A stretch of DNA of 64,000 nt. Source: Phoenix dactylifera (lineage: Eukaryota; Streptophyta; Magnoliopsida; Arecales; Arecaceae). The stretch spans positions 5,924,475-5,988,474 of the forward strand of contig NC_052407.1 of NCBI RefSeq assembly GCF_009389715.1, read 5' to 3'. Within the stretch, counting starts at the first letter, position 1. The number at the start of each line of letters is the position of its first letter. Shown in pieces: positions 23,141 through 32,573 of this stretch. Under the pieces are notes generated by a model, which searched no databases, was not told the origin of the DNA, and was given only the letters and a program-made list of their open reading frames with translations. The position numbers and the translations under genes were made by a program.

Positions 23141-23689
23141 AGGTTTTCCAAAAATTGTTAATATAATGAACAAAAAATATATAAAAATAAACAACTTAAA
23201 TATATAAAAAATGTAAGTGCATTATAAAATAAATATAATATTTAAAATTAAATAATTATATAGAGGCTTATCCGAACGACACCAGGAGCTATATCACTCG
23301 ATATATTATGCTGCTTTTTATGTACCACTTATCCCAATGGCACAAGATATGGGATTCTTAATATTATATTGAATAAAATTAGCGAAGTACTTGCGGCAAC
23401 TGAGAAAGAACCCGGGTGAAAGAATTCTTCATGAAATTAATATTGAAGAAAGAAAGTTAAATATTATTGAATAAAGGAGAAGTACAAGCCACTGGTTGAA
23501 AAGAAACAGCAAGAAAACTAATGAAAAAGGGGAAGACATCGTGAGCCGCCCGCTCTTTAGAAATATTAGGTAGTATCTTACGTGACTAATCATTCTAAAA
23601 AGATTCTGAGGGAGAAAGGACCGGTGCATTTGAAAGTTGTTATACTTTAATATTTTTGGATGTATTCGTACGTACTATGAATAGGGTCC
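23141..23689. other. Intergenic
   Basis: AT-rich, with nothing recognisable on either strand. A 66-codon antisense ORF at 23429 lacks any family feature. Confidence 0.4.
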
Positions 23690-24525
23690 CACCCGCCTCC
23701 AGATCTCCCCAAGACCACTTATCGTCGCTTTGAGCTGCGGCACCTCGATGGCGATCTTATGGTTCCCCTATTCCCTCTGCTCTCTAGCTTGGTCCCGGGA
23801 CTTGGATGCCCCCCTCGACCTACTTTGTGAGCTCTCTTGTTGGTTCGCTTGATGGCCCCATACCCCACGGCCGGTAGGCCGGCGTACTTTTGGGACTTGG
23901 GGAGGCCGCCGGTGTTGAAGTTCTTGAAGCCACTGACCTTGTCGAAGATCTTGCGGATGCCGGAGAATAGCATTTACTCGACGGTGCTTATCTCGGACTT
24001 CAGCGAGTCTCGGTGCTTGAGGTCCTCATCCTTGAGGCGGAGGGCCTCGGCAAGGTCTAGAGCGGCCTGATTGGCGGAGTTCCCGGCCTCGTCCTTCTCG
24101 CAGCGGGCCTTGTCGCGCTTCTTGAAGGCCTCATGGGCGAGGGCCTCGAGCCAGTTGAAGGAGGTTCGGAGGTCGGCGCAGGAATCCTCAGCAGCCTTCC
24201 GAGCGCGGTGCTCCTCCTTAAGCTCAACGAGGAGGTTGCGGACGAGTTGCCCGGCGGTGGCGGTTGCGGAGGAGGGGTCATCAAGATCAGGGGTAAGGGC
24301 GGGGGCGGCAGGGAGGACGATTAGGAGGGGGTCATCGTCACCGTCGGCGTCGCTGAGGACAGCATCGTTGGGGTCTTCGGCGGTCAAGGAGGGAGGAAAG
24401 GAGGGTCTATGTCCCAGTCGTGTTTTCGGTCTTTTTATTTTCTTTCCGGTCTCCTCCCGGCTGGAGGAGGAACCGAGAAAGAGAGGGGACATGAACGGGG
24501 ATAGCCATTTTGTTTGGGCCTGCAA
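23690..24525 (-). pseudogene. Retrocopy-like pseudogene of a plant coiled-coil protein
   Basis: The minus strand encodes an acidic N-terminal part (AEDPNDAVLSDADGDDDPL), a long charged coiled coil (LKEEHRARKAAEDS, FKKRDKARCEKDEAGNSANQ, LRLKDEDLKHRDSLKSEIS) and then LPKSQKYAGLPAVGYGAIKR, a block I associate with an uncharacterised land-plant coiled-coil family. An in-frame TAA at 23974-23976 separates STVE from MLFSGI, where the family should read straight through. A frameshift after IKRTN moves the continuation into another frame, where SKSRDQAREQ and KIAIEVPQLKATISGL are readable after a further stop. No introns interrupt it. Intactness is excluded; whether it arose by retroposition is inference. 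Its GC content is higher than that of its surroundings. Family recognition is from memory and should be treated as tentative. Confidence 0.6.
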
Positions 24526-24559
24526 GAGACCAAGAATTGGACTGGTTTGGGTTTAATCG

Positions 24560-25200
24560 AGACCAGGGACTAGACCTGGTCCGAGTCATTTAATTGGCTC
24601 TTCCCATCACCCCTCCCCATCCCCATCAGAAGTTAAATATTTAATCGAAAAATTATATATAAAAATAGCAGCAACAACCAAAGAAAATTCTTACTCCTTG
24701 AACATTTTTTCTGAAATATATTTTTTTAATAATTTTTTAAGTTTAAAGAGTTCAAATAAATTTTTTATTTTTGAATATATTTTTTTTTTAAGTTCAAAGA
24801 GTCTAAATAAAATTTTTACTTTTTAGATATTTTTTATTTTTTTAACTTTTTCTATATTTTTTAATTTTTTAAAAAAAATTGAGGAGGGCTCCAACTTTTT
24901 TTTTTTTAATAAGATGTCAGATTTGTGTTGACGATTTTTTTGGTCCGACTGATGTTCAACCCGGTCCGTCCAACCCGATCGGCTTGACACTCCTAAGATA
25001 TCCCGAGCGAGGAGCAAACCGCGATCATCAGGCCTTGTTCGTGGATCTGGATAATCTATATTGCTCGCCAGGATCACCCTAACTCAGTCCCCACGGTAGT
25101 ACTTCGAGACAAAGTAAAACAAAAGAGTACAAATATAACATCGAGATATCGAGGTCCGAGAATCATCCTCTTTGGTCCTCTCCAGCTTCTTCCAACGGCC
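24560..25200. other. Spacer and ATL 5' flank
   Basis: AT-rich stretch with imperfect duplicated T-rich units near 24720-24850 (TTTAAGTTYAAAGAGT twice). The presumed ATL leader is about 25080-25200. No clear TATA box was found; AAATATAAC at about 25132 is the best candidate. Confidence 0.4.
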
Positions 25201-26031
25201 ATGGCGGCGCCGGCGAAGACGGCGGAGTACGAGTTCGAGTGGGGCCCGTCTCCGGCGACTCCCGACATTTCCCCGCTAGCGAGGATCACCCACGACATCA
25301 GCCCCCCTCTGATCGCCATGATCGCCGTCGTCGGCACCGCCCTCGTCATCGTCCTCTGCGCCCGCATCCTCTCCCGCTACCTCCACCGCTGGCGCCGGTG
25401 GAGGCGCCGCCGACTCCTCCTCCAATCCACTGCCGCAGTCTCCGACCTCGAATCCCCCCCTCCACCCGCCGGCGGTGCGTCTTTCGGCTCCTCCTCCGGC
25501 TACTTCCTTTCCCCCTACGGCCTCGATGATTCCGCGATCAAGACCCTCCCCCTCTCCCTGTACTCCAAGTCCAGGGCCAAACACCTCGCCGCCACCAATC
25601 GGGAGTGCGCTGTGTGCCTCCTCGAGTTCGAGGACGACGACTCCCTCCGCCTGCTCCCCCTCTGCTCCCACGCCTTCCACGTCGATTGCATCGACGTCTG
25701 GCTCCGATCGCATGCCTCCTGCCCCCTCTGCCGCGCTGCCGTATTCCACTACGCATCCCCTTTCGTCCCGATGGGGGCCGCCCGAATCCGCCCCAGCCTC
25801 GATGATCTCCTCCTCGATCCACCGCCCGAGTTCCCGCCGCCGATGCCCGATCCTGAAACCGAGATCGTCCCCGCCGCCGCCGCCTCCCCGCCCTCGATCC
25901 GCGGGGTCGACCGATTCGGCTTCCGGGATTTGGATTTCCTTCTGAAACGGTCTTATTCTCTCGGATTCGAGCGGAGCCTGGCGGCCGATCGGATGGTCCA
26001 CGACGCCTCCACCGCCTCGCCGTGGCGGTAA
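25201..26031 (+). CDS. RING-H2 finger ATL-type E3 ubiquitin ligase, probably C-terminally truncated
   Basis: Intronless 276-codon ORF. ATL proteins are membrane-anchored ubiquitin ligases of the secretory or plasma membrane that pass ubiquitin from an E2 to substrates, often in defence or growth control. One transmembrane helix spans about residues 35-56, followed by a basic stretch (RWRRWRRRR). The GLD motif is at 107-109 (YGLDD). The RING-H2 has C136, C139, C155, H157, H160, C163, C174 and C177, i.e. the canonical ATL spacing C-x2-C-x15-C-x1-H-x2-H-x2-C-x10-C-x2-C, with W167 in place. The C-terminal part includes LLKRSYSLGFERSLAADRMV. It ends ...ASPWR-TAA, but the same frame continues for 103 open codons beginning PYRSFWSKQW. 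The high GC content opens long shadow ORFs on all frames. The exact ATL subtype is not assigned. Confidence 0.9.
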   Translation: MAAPAKTAEYEFEWGPSPATPDISPLARITHDISPPLIAMIAVVGTALVIVLCARILSRYLHRWRRWRRRRLLLQSTAAVSDLESPPPPAGGASFGSSSGYFLSPYGLDDSAIKTLPLSLYSKSRAKHLAATNRECAVCLLEFEDDDSLRLLPLCSHAFHVDCIDVWLRSHASCPLCRAAVFHYASPFVPMGAARIRPSLDDLLLDPPPEFPPPMPDPETEIVPAAAASPPSIRGVDRFGFRDLDFLLKRSYSLGFERSLAADRMVHDASTASPWR

Positions 26032-26343
26032 CCGTACCGGAGTTTCTGGAGCAAGCAGTGGCCGTCGCCGTTCGGAGGCTTTGCCGGGGGCGGCTCCTCC
26101 TCCGCCTCCTGGGCGGCGATGGGTTTTTCGTACCGATCCTACCGGAGCGTCGCCGGGAAATCGCCATCCTTCCAGCGGCGGGGGTTCTTCCAGCTCTCGT
26201 CGGACCCGAACATCCGGCTGAGGGGCGTCGCGGGGGCCGTCGTTCCGGCTGAGCCACTTGATGACGAGCCCGTCAGCGCCGACGGAGCTTCTGTGGCCGG
26301 AGAAGCTGAACCGACGGTAGCCGGTCGCAGCGGCGTGCGCTGA
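26032..26343 (+). pseudogene. In-frame continuation of the ATL C-terminus after a TAA
   Basis: Directly after TAA 26029-26031 the ATL frame stays open for 103 codons to TGA 26341-26343. It reads PYRSFWSKQWPSPFGGF, then MGFSYRSYRSVAGKSPSF, then RRGFFQLSSDPNIRLRG. These Ser/Arg/aromatic blocks look like the long tails of ATL65-type proteins, where SPWRY-x-RSFW-like sequence follows the Ser-rich KRS region. A Tyr codon TAC changed to TAA would explain it. GC-rich DNA can be open by chance, so this is not proof. Confidence 0.5.
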
Positions 26344-27144
26344 CCTGGAGTCGGCGGTGGCAGGAGAGGGGCCCGACGGATGGGGTCATCAGCCGGAGCG
26401 CTCTCAATTGTGCGTTGCATGCGAGATATTAATGAGTTGCCGGTTTCTTTGGGGAAAGTAGAGAAAAAGACGTGTTATTGTTCTCTATTCTCTCGTCTTC
26501 GGTCTTCGTGGAGGACGAGCGTTCGTCGGTTATGAAGGAGTAGCGGGACGGAAGAGATGGGAGCGCGCGATGGAGACGTTGGCGTCGCGGCTCCGGAGGA
26601 ACGATACGGGTTGAGATCGCGGCATCGTGTTTCGGTGCCGCCGTGCCGGTGCTGGCGCCGGTAACGGTTTTCGGTGGACCGACCTTGTTTACCGGGCGGA
26701 CGTCGTGCCATAGAAACATTTATGCGGATCCATGATCCGCTATCGATTTTACCACCGAAGTACGTGCCGTTTGCTTACGCGGGTGTTCTCAGATCCCAAG
26801 CCAGTAAAAAGAACTCCATATTGCACGCCGCCCTGTATTGATATTTTTAAAAGGACTATATCACAGAATTGGGGAAAACAATAATAGAACAAATCTACTA
26901 TGGGAATTGGCTTTTCTGTATGGTTCATAGTCATGCTTGTGTGGTTAAATTTAATCTTTATCTCAAATAAGAGAATTAGACTTAGTATATATTGAAACCA
27001 GGTATGGACATGTGCGAAAATGCTACATGATATTGTTCAGAAAAACCTATTTACAATTTGATCTCATATAACCGTTGTCTTTTGGTTTTGCAACAGATTA
27101 AGTGCCTTAGGAGTATGAAGGATTCTGTTTTGATTCTTGGAGCA
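26344..27144. other. ATL 3' flank and spacer
   Basis: Likely ATL 3' untranslated region followed by spacer. ORFs at 26429-26719 (-) are GC-driven and unsupported. Confidence 0.4.
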
Positions 27145-27333
27145 TTAATTTTAGCGTAAATTAATTTCCGATCCTCCCCTTGGCTACAGTATAACGCTAA
27201 GTCCCTATTGACCCAAATCAAGCTTTCCGGTCCAAGATTGGAGATAATCTTAATTACCAGTCCATAACATAAGTTTTTTTTTTTTTCCGAAGTTGCCCTT
27301 TCGTTGTCATTATGGTTGAAAACGTGGAATCGG

Positions 27334-27855
27334 TTAGAAAATTGACCGCAAACAGGGAAATATTGGTTCGGATTCTTCTTTCCTTCTTCTTGTAGTAGAT
27401 AATATCGAACGTAAAGGGGTGAGTTTCAAGCGGAAAGGGGAGAGTTTCTCTATTGGAATCGTGGACAAACAAGATTTCTCCATTGGCAGCGACTTGGGGA
27501 GATCGTTCGCAAACAGGGGATATGGCTTGGATTCTCCTTTTTTGCTTTTTGTAGCAGAAAGAATCAAGTGGAAAGGGGAGAGTTTCAAGCGGAAAGGGGA
27601 GAGTTTATCCATTGGAATCGTGGACGAACATGGTTTCTCCATTAGCAACGAGTCGGAGAGATCGTTCGCAAACAGGGGATATAGTTTAGATTCTTCATTT
27701 CTGCTTCTTGTACCAGAGAGAATCAAGCGGAAAGGGGAGAGTAATAGAGGTTGAAATACTATTCTATGAGTTGCCGAAAATTCAGGCGAAAATTCAGGTT
27801 CCTCCTTATTTGTTTGCTTAGAGTCCCTTTCGATATTTACCGGCAATGGTTTCAT
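27334..27855 (-). CDS. Hypothetical ORF over a 159-bp tandem repeat inside the MULE
   Basis: A 173-codon minus-strand ORF spans about 2.6 units of a 159-161-bp repeat. Repeated words are PYPLFANDL and STIPIEKLSPFRLKL, about 53 residues apart. The plus strand is also open across the units (27419-27754) with repeats SIGIVD and RSFANRGY. Repeat anchors (GCAAACAGGG) start at 27348, 27509 and 27668. No known family was recognised. Because the unit is close to 53 codons, both strands stay open automatically once one unit is stop-free, so coding is doubtful. Confidence 0.3.
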   Translation of the reverse strand: MKPLPVNIERDSKQTNKEEPEFSPEFSATHRIVFQPLLLSPFRLILSGTRSRNEESKLYPLFANDLSDSLLMEKPCSSTIPMDKLSPFRLKLSPFHLILSATKSKKGESKPYPLFANDLPKSLPMEKSCLSTIPIEKLSPFRLKLTPLRSILSTTRRRKEESEPIFPCLRSIF

Positions 27856-28154
27856 TGCACAAGAGTAATAGAGGTTGAAATACTATTCCGATAATTTCTC
27901 ATAATCCACTGAGGCATCCTTCTGTTCTCCTCTATTTTCCGAATGCGATTGAAAGAAAACCCTGTTTTAGCTGGATTATCTTCTTATGTGTCTGTCATTG
28001 CTCATATACTGCTTGGAGACATAAACGTGTGAGTCGGTGTGACTTCCATTGCTGATATCATATTCGAAAAATAGTTGATGTGGCAGTATTTCCTTCGCTT
28101 CATTGTTGTAATAGCATTTGGAACTTCCATCAGTTCATCTTTTTTCTTTTTTCT

Positions 28155-28262
28155 ATTGTCATGGCTTCAAAAAAAACTAGTAGCCCTGTTTTCATGGCTA
28201 TTTGTTTTTATGGTGCCGAAGCTCTTATTATTTCCATCTCCGAGGACACAAATCTCGATCAA
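28155..28262 (+). pseudogene. Possible N-terminus of a MULE transposase
   Basis: Reads MASKKTSSPVFMAICFYGAE and continues ALIISISEDTNLDQIYKEI, which resembles the small beta-rich N-terminal region of plant MULE transposases. It stops matching at about 28265, where the minus-strand DUF1985-like exon's end begins within about 60 bp. This suggests an internal deletion that joined the start of one gene to the middle of another. The assignment is tentative. Confidence 0.35.
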
Positions 28263-28321
28263 ATTTACAAAGAAATACAAATCTTAACAATGAAATTTAA
28301 AACAAACATTAAGATGCTTAC

Positions 28322-29044
28322 CACCAAAGCGACCGTGCAGCCATCCATATATTTAGCCGATCCCTTGCCAGTGATATTCCTTGACCTCACACTATCGGTT
28401 AGACTAGGTATTTGTTGGCGAAGAAAAGCAAAAACAGCAAGACCCCAACTATATGAACCTAAGCGGTCTAAATCATCAAGAAATGCACATAATGCCTTAG
28501 GAACATAATAGTGTATAGTTGGAAAGAGGATAGTCACAAAGAGATATAGAACCCATAACTTTGTGAAATCCTCTACATCTTGTTGTCCGCTCTTTCCAAC
28601 AAGAAATTGTAATCTATTTTTAACTGTATTTCTATTGGCTTTTTTATGGTCCCCCTCAAAAAAACGGATGATGAGGTCAGACGTAATTCTCCCCTTCCTA
28701 TGCAGTTCTACCTCATCGTCCGTCGCACTTAAACCAAGAATTAGTGCAAAATCGCTCCCTACAAAAGGAACTAAAACCTTACCAAACCAAAAACCCTCCT
28801 CCTCGTCATCCCAGAAGGAGAGTAAAGTGTCCAAGACAGGCCTACTCTGTTTAATATATGGAAGACCTAGCAAATGCCCAAAAGGTGTGCCGGTGATCCT
28901 AACCTTCTGCTCATGAGACATTAACGGGACTAGGGTGACGATAAAATTGACAAAATGGCTGAAGTAACACCTACCGTTGACCATATTTTTTGGGCCAACA
29001 GCAGGTGCTTTGCATTTAGTTTGAATTGGAGCCATCAAAAATGT
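28322..29044 (-). CDS. Exon of a MULE-carried DUF1985 / plant-mobile-domain-like protein
   Basis: A 241-codon exon bounded on the minus strand by an acceptor TTTGTGTTGCAG and a donor GTAAGC, both in phase 0. The product contains FGHLLGLPYIKQSRPVLDTL, FWFGKVLVPFVGSDFALILG, then FTKLWVLYLFVTILFPT and SYSWGLAVFAFL. This pattern (hydrophobic blocks around G-x2-L, FALI-x-GL and WG) matches the DUF1985/plant mobile domain proteins that ride in plant MULEs, often next to a Ulp1-type SUMO protease. No Ulp1 domain follows here. Upstream exons would lie towards 29300-29700, where the minus strand has CAAACCCTAAGACC leader-like sequence. It is intact over its length but probably a relic because the rest of the gene is missing. 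Confidence 0.55.
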
Positions 29045-29342
29045 CTGCAACACAAATATATTCAAACACTAATTGTGAATAAAATCAACTTAAATATAGA
29101 AACATATAATTGAGTAAAACATAGACGGGATAATGAATGATTTTAAAAAACTATAACAACGAACAGAAATAAAACCAAATAATCAGGCTTTTTGCAGACA
29201 AAAATCTCCATTTTGATATCACAGCATCTCTGTCTGATAATTTATCAAATCCTAAGCATTCGCACATTTTTAAAATAAATGCCCTACAATACTATATAAC
29301 AGTTTCTTGTTAGGAAAAACAATTCGATAAAGAATGATGCAG

Positions 29343-29619
29343 GGTTTACAAACCGTCGAAGGACTGGCAATACACCTCGGAGAGGGTTTGGGAAGCAATG
29401 TGGAACGAAGCGCCGTCGACCAACTATCCGGGCGAAGTCGCGAGCGTCAAGGAAAGCTTCTGGAGTGGGACCGACAAAATGCTGTCGAATCAGAACTCTC
29501 AGTCGGAGACTTGCCGGAAAATAAAGTCGAGAGAGGAATGGATTAATAGGACAAGGGAGCAGGACCGATTTGCCCGTGGGAACTTGTTTACGGTCTTAGG
29601 GTTTGAAACAGGGGACTAA
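29343..29619 (+). CDS. Unidentified exon-like ORF inside the MULE
   Basis: A + strand frame opens after an acceptor-like TGATGCAG (ends 29342) and reads VYKPSKDWQYTSERVWEAMW, then NEAPSTNYPGEVASVKESFW, SGTDKMLSNQNSQSETC and onward to a stop at 29617-29619. The composition (several Trp, amphipathic, no low complexity) and the locally higher GC look like a real protein exon rather than noise. I do not recognise the family. Its place inside a MULE makes a captured host-gene fragment (Pack-MULE) the leading idea; it could also belong to an unknown element protein. Confidence 0.35.
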
Positions 29620-29902
29620 AAATTAACTGGAATTGGTGAGGAAGATGAAAAATTTTGTGGGGACATAGGATTACAAAAAGGGAAAAATATGAAACCTTAA
29701 CGATGAGAGCTATTTCCGTGTGAAGAGAAGAGTAAAAAATGGGAAGAGATGAAGCCGAATCGGTTAGAACTTCAAGGCTATTTTCGTCTCAAATGGAAAG
29801 CCAGAAATGGAATGGACCGGCTATTACAAAAAGAGTCAACATGGTCTAAAACTTATAGTCTGGTCCAACACTGGATCGGCCATTAATTACCCCTTAATTT
29901 TA

Positions 29903-31143
29903 TTTGTTGTTATAGAGGCAAAATTTTTCTTGACCTTTTTTTTTTCCTTTTGTCTTAGATGAGGAGGGCCCCCATGCTTCTCTAGAGAAGGTTTTTCTCT
30001 ATCAAAATCTTTTCTTGAGGAGCAGCACTTCAACTAAGTATATGTTTAGTTTATTATCTGCATGGCAAGTCCAGTTGGAAGGTATTAGTGCTTATTTATT
30101 AGATCCCTATCTCAATGAAACTTGCATTATTTTTTAATGACATTAACATTTGGGCCATGCATGGAGAAATGTTCTAACCAAAGTTCGCCGTACTGGTACC
30201 GAACCCTATATCGGTGCCGCATTAGTATAGGCGTACCGAGTGTCGGTACGGTACGGTATGTGGTACGCTAGGCATACCGACATTGGTGTACCGAAACCGA
30301 TACTCATCGATACGAGTACGGTACGTCTGATACCGACCGGTACAGTATACCATTCCAACCCTTCTTAACTTTTTATTAGCATCGAGTCCATCACCAATGG
30401 AAAAAAGATGGGGTTAGAAATTAGAATTGCACAAACATCCATGCAATAGAAACATACAAGGCCTTTCTTCCGGTAAATTGAGAATATAATAATAATATGG
30501 AAGATGTTGCAACTGTGGAACAGTGGATGGTTGGATAAATATAGTGGAGTGTTACCTTTATTTTTTTGTACAATGATATGGATGGAACAACTTTTTTATT
30601 AGAATGCAAAAATATAGAAATAATCAATTTGTTAAGCGTAATCTTGGCTAGAGTTTGATTCATACTTAATTGGAATGTAATAAAATTTCATGAAGTAGGC
30701 AAAAGTTGGCATTGAATCTAGATTTTCTATCACAAATATTGGATGCATGAGAGGGTAATGGATGTTAAGAGAGATTGATAAAAACAAAAATTATATATGG
30801 GTTCAATATAATTAGATATATCTACGAGCGAATCTATATTGTAGAGATCTTTTAGATAATCTTGAGCTGAAACCATATTTCTTGAGAAGGGGCAGGCTAT
30901 TTAATAATTGCCACCGATATTAAAATTTTCAACTCAAGGCATGTTCTAGGCTAACCAATTTAAAACCAACTTACCTTATAATATCAAATACAAATCTTGG
31001 TTATGAATTCAAATTTTATCTTGTGGGACTAAATAATGATTGGCTCATGCTATTGATTTTCTCAACGTGCTCTGTGTTGTTGGGATCCCGTCAAGTTGTG
31101 GCCCACATTGACAAATGGCGTCAATATGGTCCAAGTGGGAGAA
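29903..31143. other. Intergenic, with one GGTACCG element
   Basis: Apart from the element at 30177-30362 there is no recognised gene. The last stretch (31075-31143) ends in AAGTGGGAGAA, a Copia-like polypurine tract reading toward the + oriented LTR fragment at 31144. Confidence 0.4.
30177..30362. repeat. GGTACCG-rich dispersed element, copy A
   Basis: About 186 bp dense in GGTACCG / CGGTAC words with a left end CAAAGTTCGCCGTACTGG and a right end CGGTACAGTATACCATTCC. Similar termini occur at 36676-37085, 43962-44166 and 57712-57895, so this is one family of small foldback repeats. Confidence 0.65.
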
Positions 31144-31232
31144 TGTTGGATCCTATTTAATTAAACCCTGATCCCGTTTAATTAGAACCCACATCTTGAC
31201 AAGTGTCCCTTGAATTTCGTAAATCTTGATAA

Positions 31233-32573
31233 TCACAAGGGCATTAAGGTATTTTCATTTATCATGCTACGTTTTAATCCATAATGTCCTTTATTTTGCA
31301 GGGATAAAAGGGATAGTTCAAAGGATGTATCAAGGTCTAATTTAAATAAACCATCCTCTAACAAGCAATTACCAACAATAATATTATTCAAGGAAAGGTT
31401 TACAAATGACCGTCCAAATGAAACGGTATATCCAAAAGAAACAAGTTTTGAAATAGATATTAGGTTTCTAGAAAATCCAGGTACATAAAAGGTATTTTCT
31501 AGGTACAAAATATGGCCAGTCTTTAAGGTTAATTTGAACGTTCCAACAGCTTCCACATGTGAACGCATCTTATTTCCCATTATGATGCTTCGCTCACTTT
31601 CCGTTGGAATTCTTTTATTCAACAATCCCTGCAAAGTTTTACATATATGGATAGTAGCACCAGAGTCAATCCACCATGTGTTATAAGGTACATCAATAAA
31701 ATTTGATTCATAACACACTAAGGAAAGAAAAGTACCTTTCTTTTCGAGCCATTTCTTGTACTTGATGCAGTCCTTTTTCAAATGTCCCTGTTTCTTACAG
31801 AAGAAGCACTTTATTTGCCTTTTGTCAGTCACTTTGGCTGACACTTTCATTTTCTTCTTCTTAACAGGAATATGATGACTGGTACCGCCGACCTCTTTAT
31901 GTCCTTTTCCCTTATGAGAGGTGAGATAAACACTCTCTTGCCTCTCTTGTTTTATTCTCTGCTCCTCATCAACACACATGGCTAGAAGTTGATTCATAGT
32001 CCATTTTTCTGTATGTGTGTTGTATGAGATCTTAAATGGTGCATACTCCATAGGCAGAGAATTAAGAACAAAGTGTACAAGAAAAGTTTCTGACATGTCT
32101 ACTTCCAATGATTTTAATTGGGCAGCGATGTCACGTAATTCCATAATGTGCTCGCGTATGCCACCATTATCATTATACTTTAAGGAAGCAAACCTTGATA
32201 TTAAGGTGCTGGCTAGGGCTTTCTTTGAACTCACAAATTGCTCTTCTACTGCTGTTAAGAATTCTTTTGCAGTTTTGCAATCTGGAATTGAGCCCCTTAT
32301 CTTTCTGGAGATATGATTTTGTATGAGTAAAAGACTTAAGCGGTTTGACCGCTCCCACCTCTCATACAACTTTTTCTCCTCTGGCGTAGTTTCCTCCGTG
32401 GGGACAGGTGGCATGTCCTCACGAAGTGCCAGATCAATATCCATGCACCCTAAAGTAAATGTCAGCCTTTCTTTCCATTCCGAGAAATTTGAACCATTAA
32501 GTATTGGGATGCATAATGTAGATTGTGAAAAAACTGTCGGAAACAAAGCTGCAAAACATATGCTTACTATCAA
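31233..32573 (-). pseudogene. Copia gag-protease ORF, truncated
   Basis: An open frame of 446 codons. The gag region (ILNGSNFSEWKE near the start, LRDIAAQLKSLEVDMSETF in the middle, UBN2-type) is followed by one zinc knuckle CFFCKKQGHLKKDC, the protease active site WWIDSGATIHIC and the GAG-pre-integrase segment ending GLKRSMINEN. The frame then runs into the inverted LTR and stops. The initiating codon is not ATG in this frame (TTG at 32573); a TATGTTTTGCAG acceptor-like site lies just inside it, so gag may normally start upstream by splicing, or the start has been lost. The body has no stops, so it is a young copy. Confidence 0.75.

Larger units (their letters stand above)
27145..29902. mobile_element. 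Mutator-like element (MULE), non-autonomous, with 9-bp TSD
   Basis: TTAATTTTA occurs at 27145-27153 and again at 29894-29902, a perfect 9-bp target duplication as Mutator-like elements make. The 2740-bp element starts GCGTAAATTAATTTCCGATCC; the reverse complement of its end starts GGGGTAATTAATGGCCGATCC, 16 of 21 identical. Weaker similarity continues for about 65-90 bp (TTGG-x-CAG, TATAA, TTGAC words in the same order). Inside are a minus-strand DUF1985-like exon, a tandem repeat open on both strands, a plus-strand piece resembling the start of a MULE transposase, and a plus-strand exon-like ORF. No complete transposase is present, so movement would need help from another copy. Confidence 0.72.

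Noticed and set aside
24071..24556. 161-codon + strand ORF
   Set aside because: Shadow of the coiled-coil pseudogene on the minus strand, which shows the recognisable motifs.
25276..26257. Long minus-strand ORFs (241 and 239 codons) opposite the ATL gene
   Set aside because: They arise from the GC-rich sense codons; composition is Gly/Arg/Asp runs without any domain, and the sense strand has a complete RING-H2.
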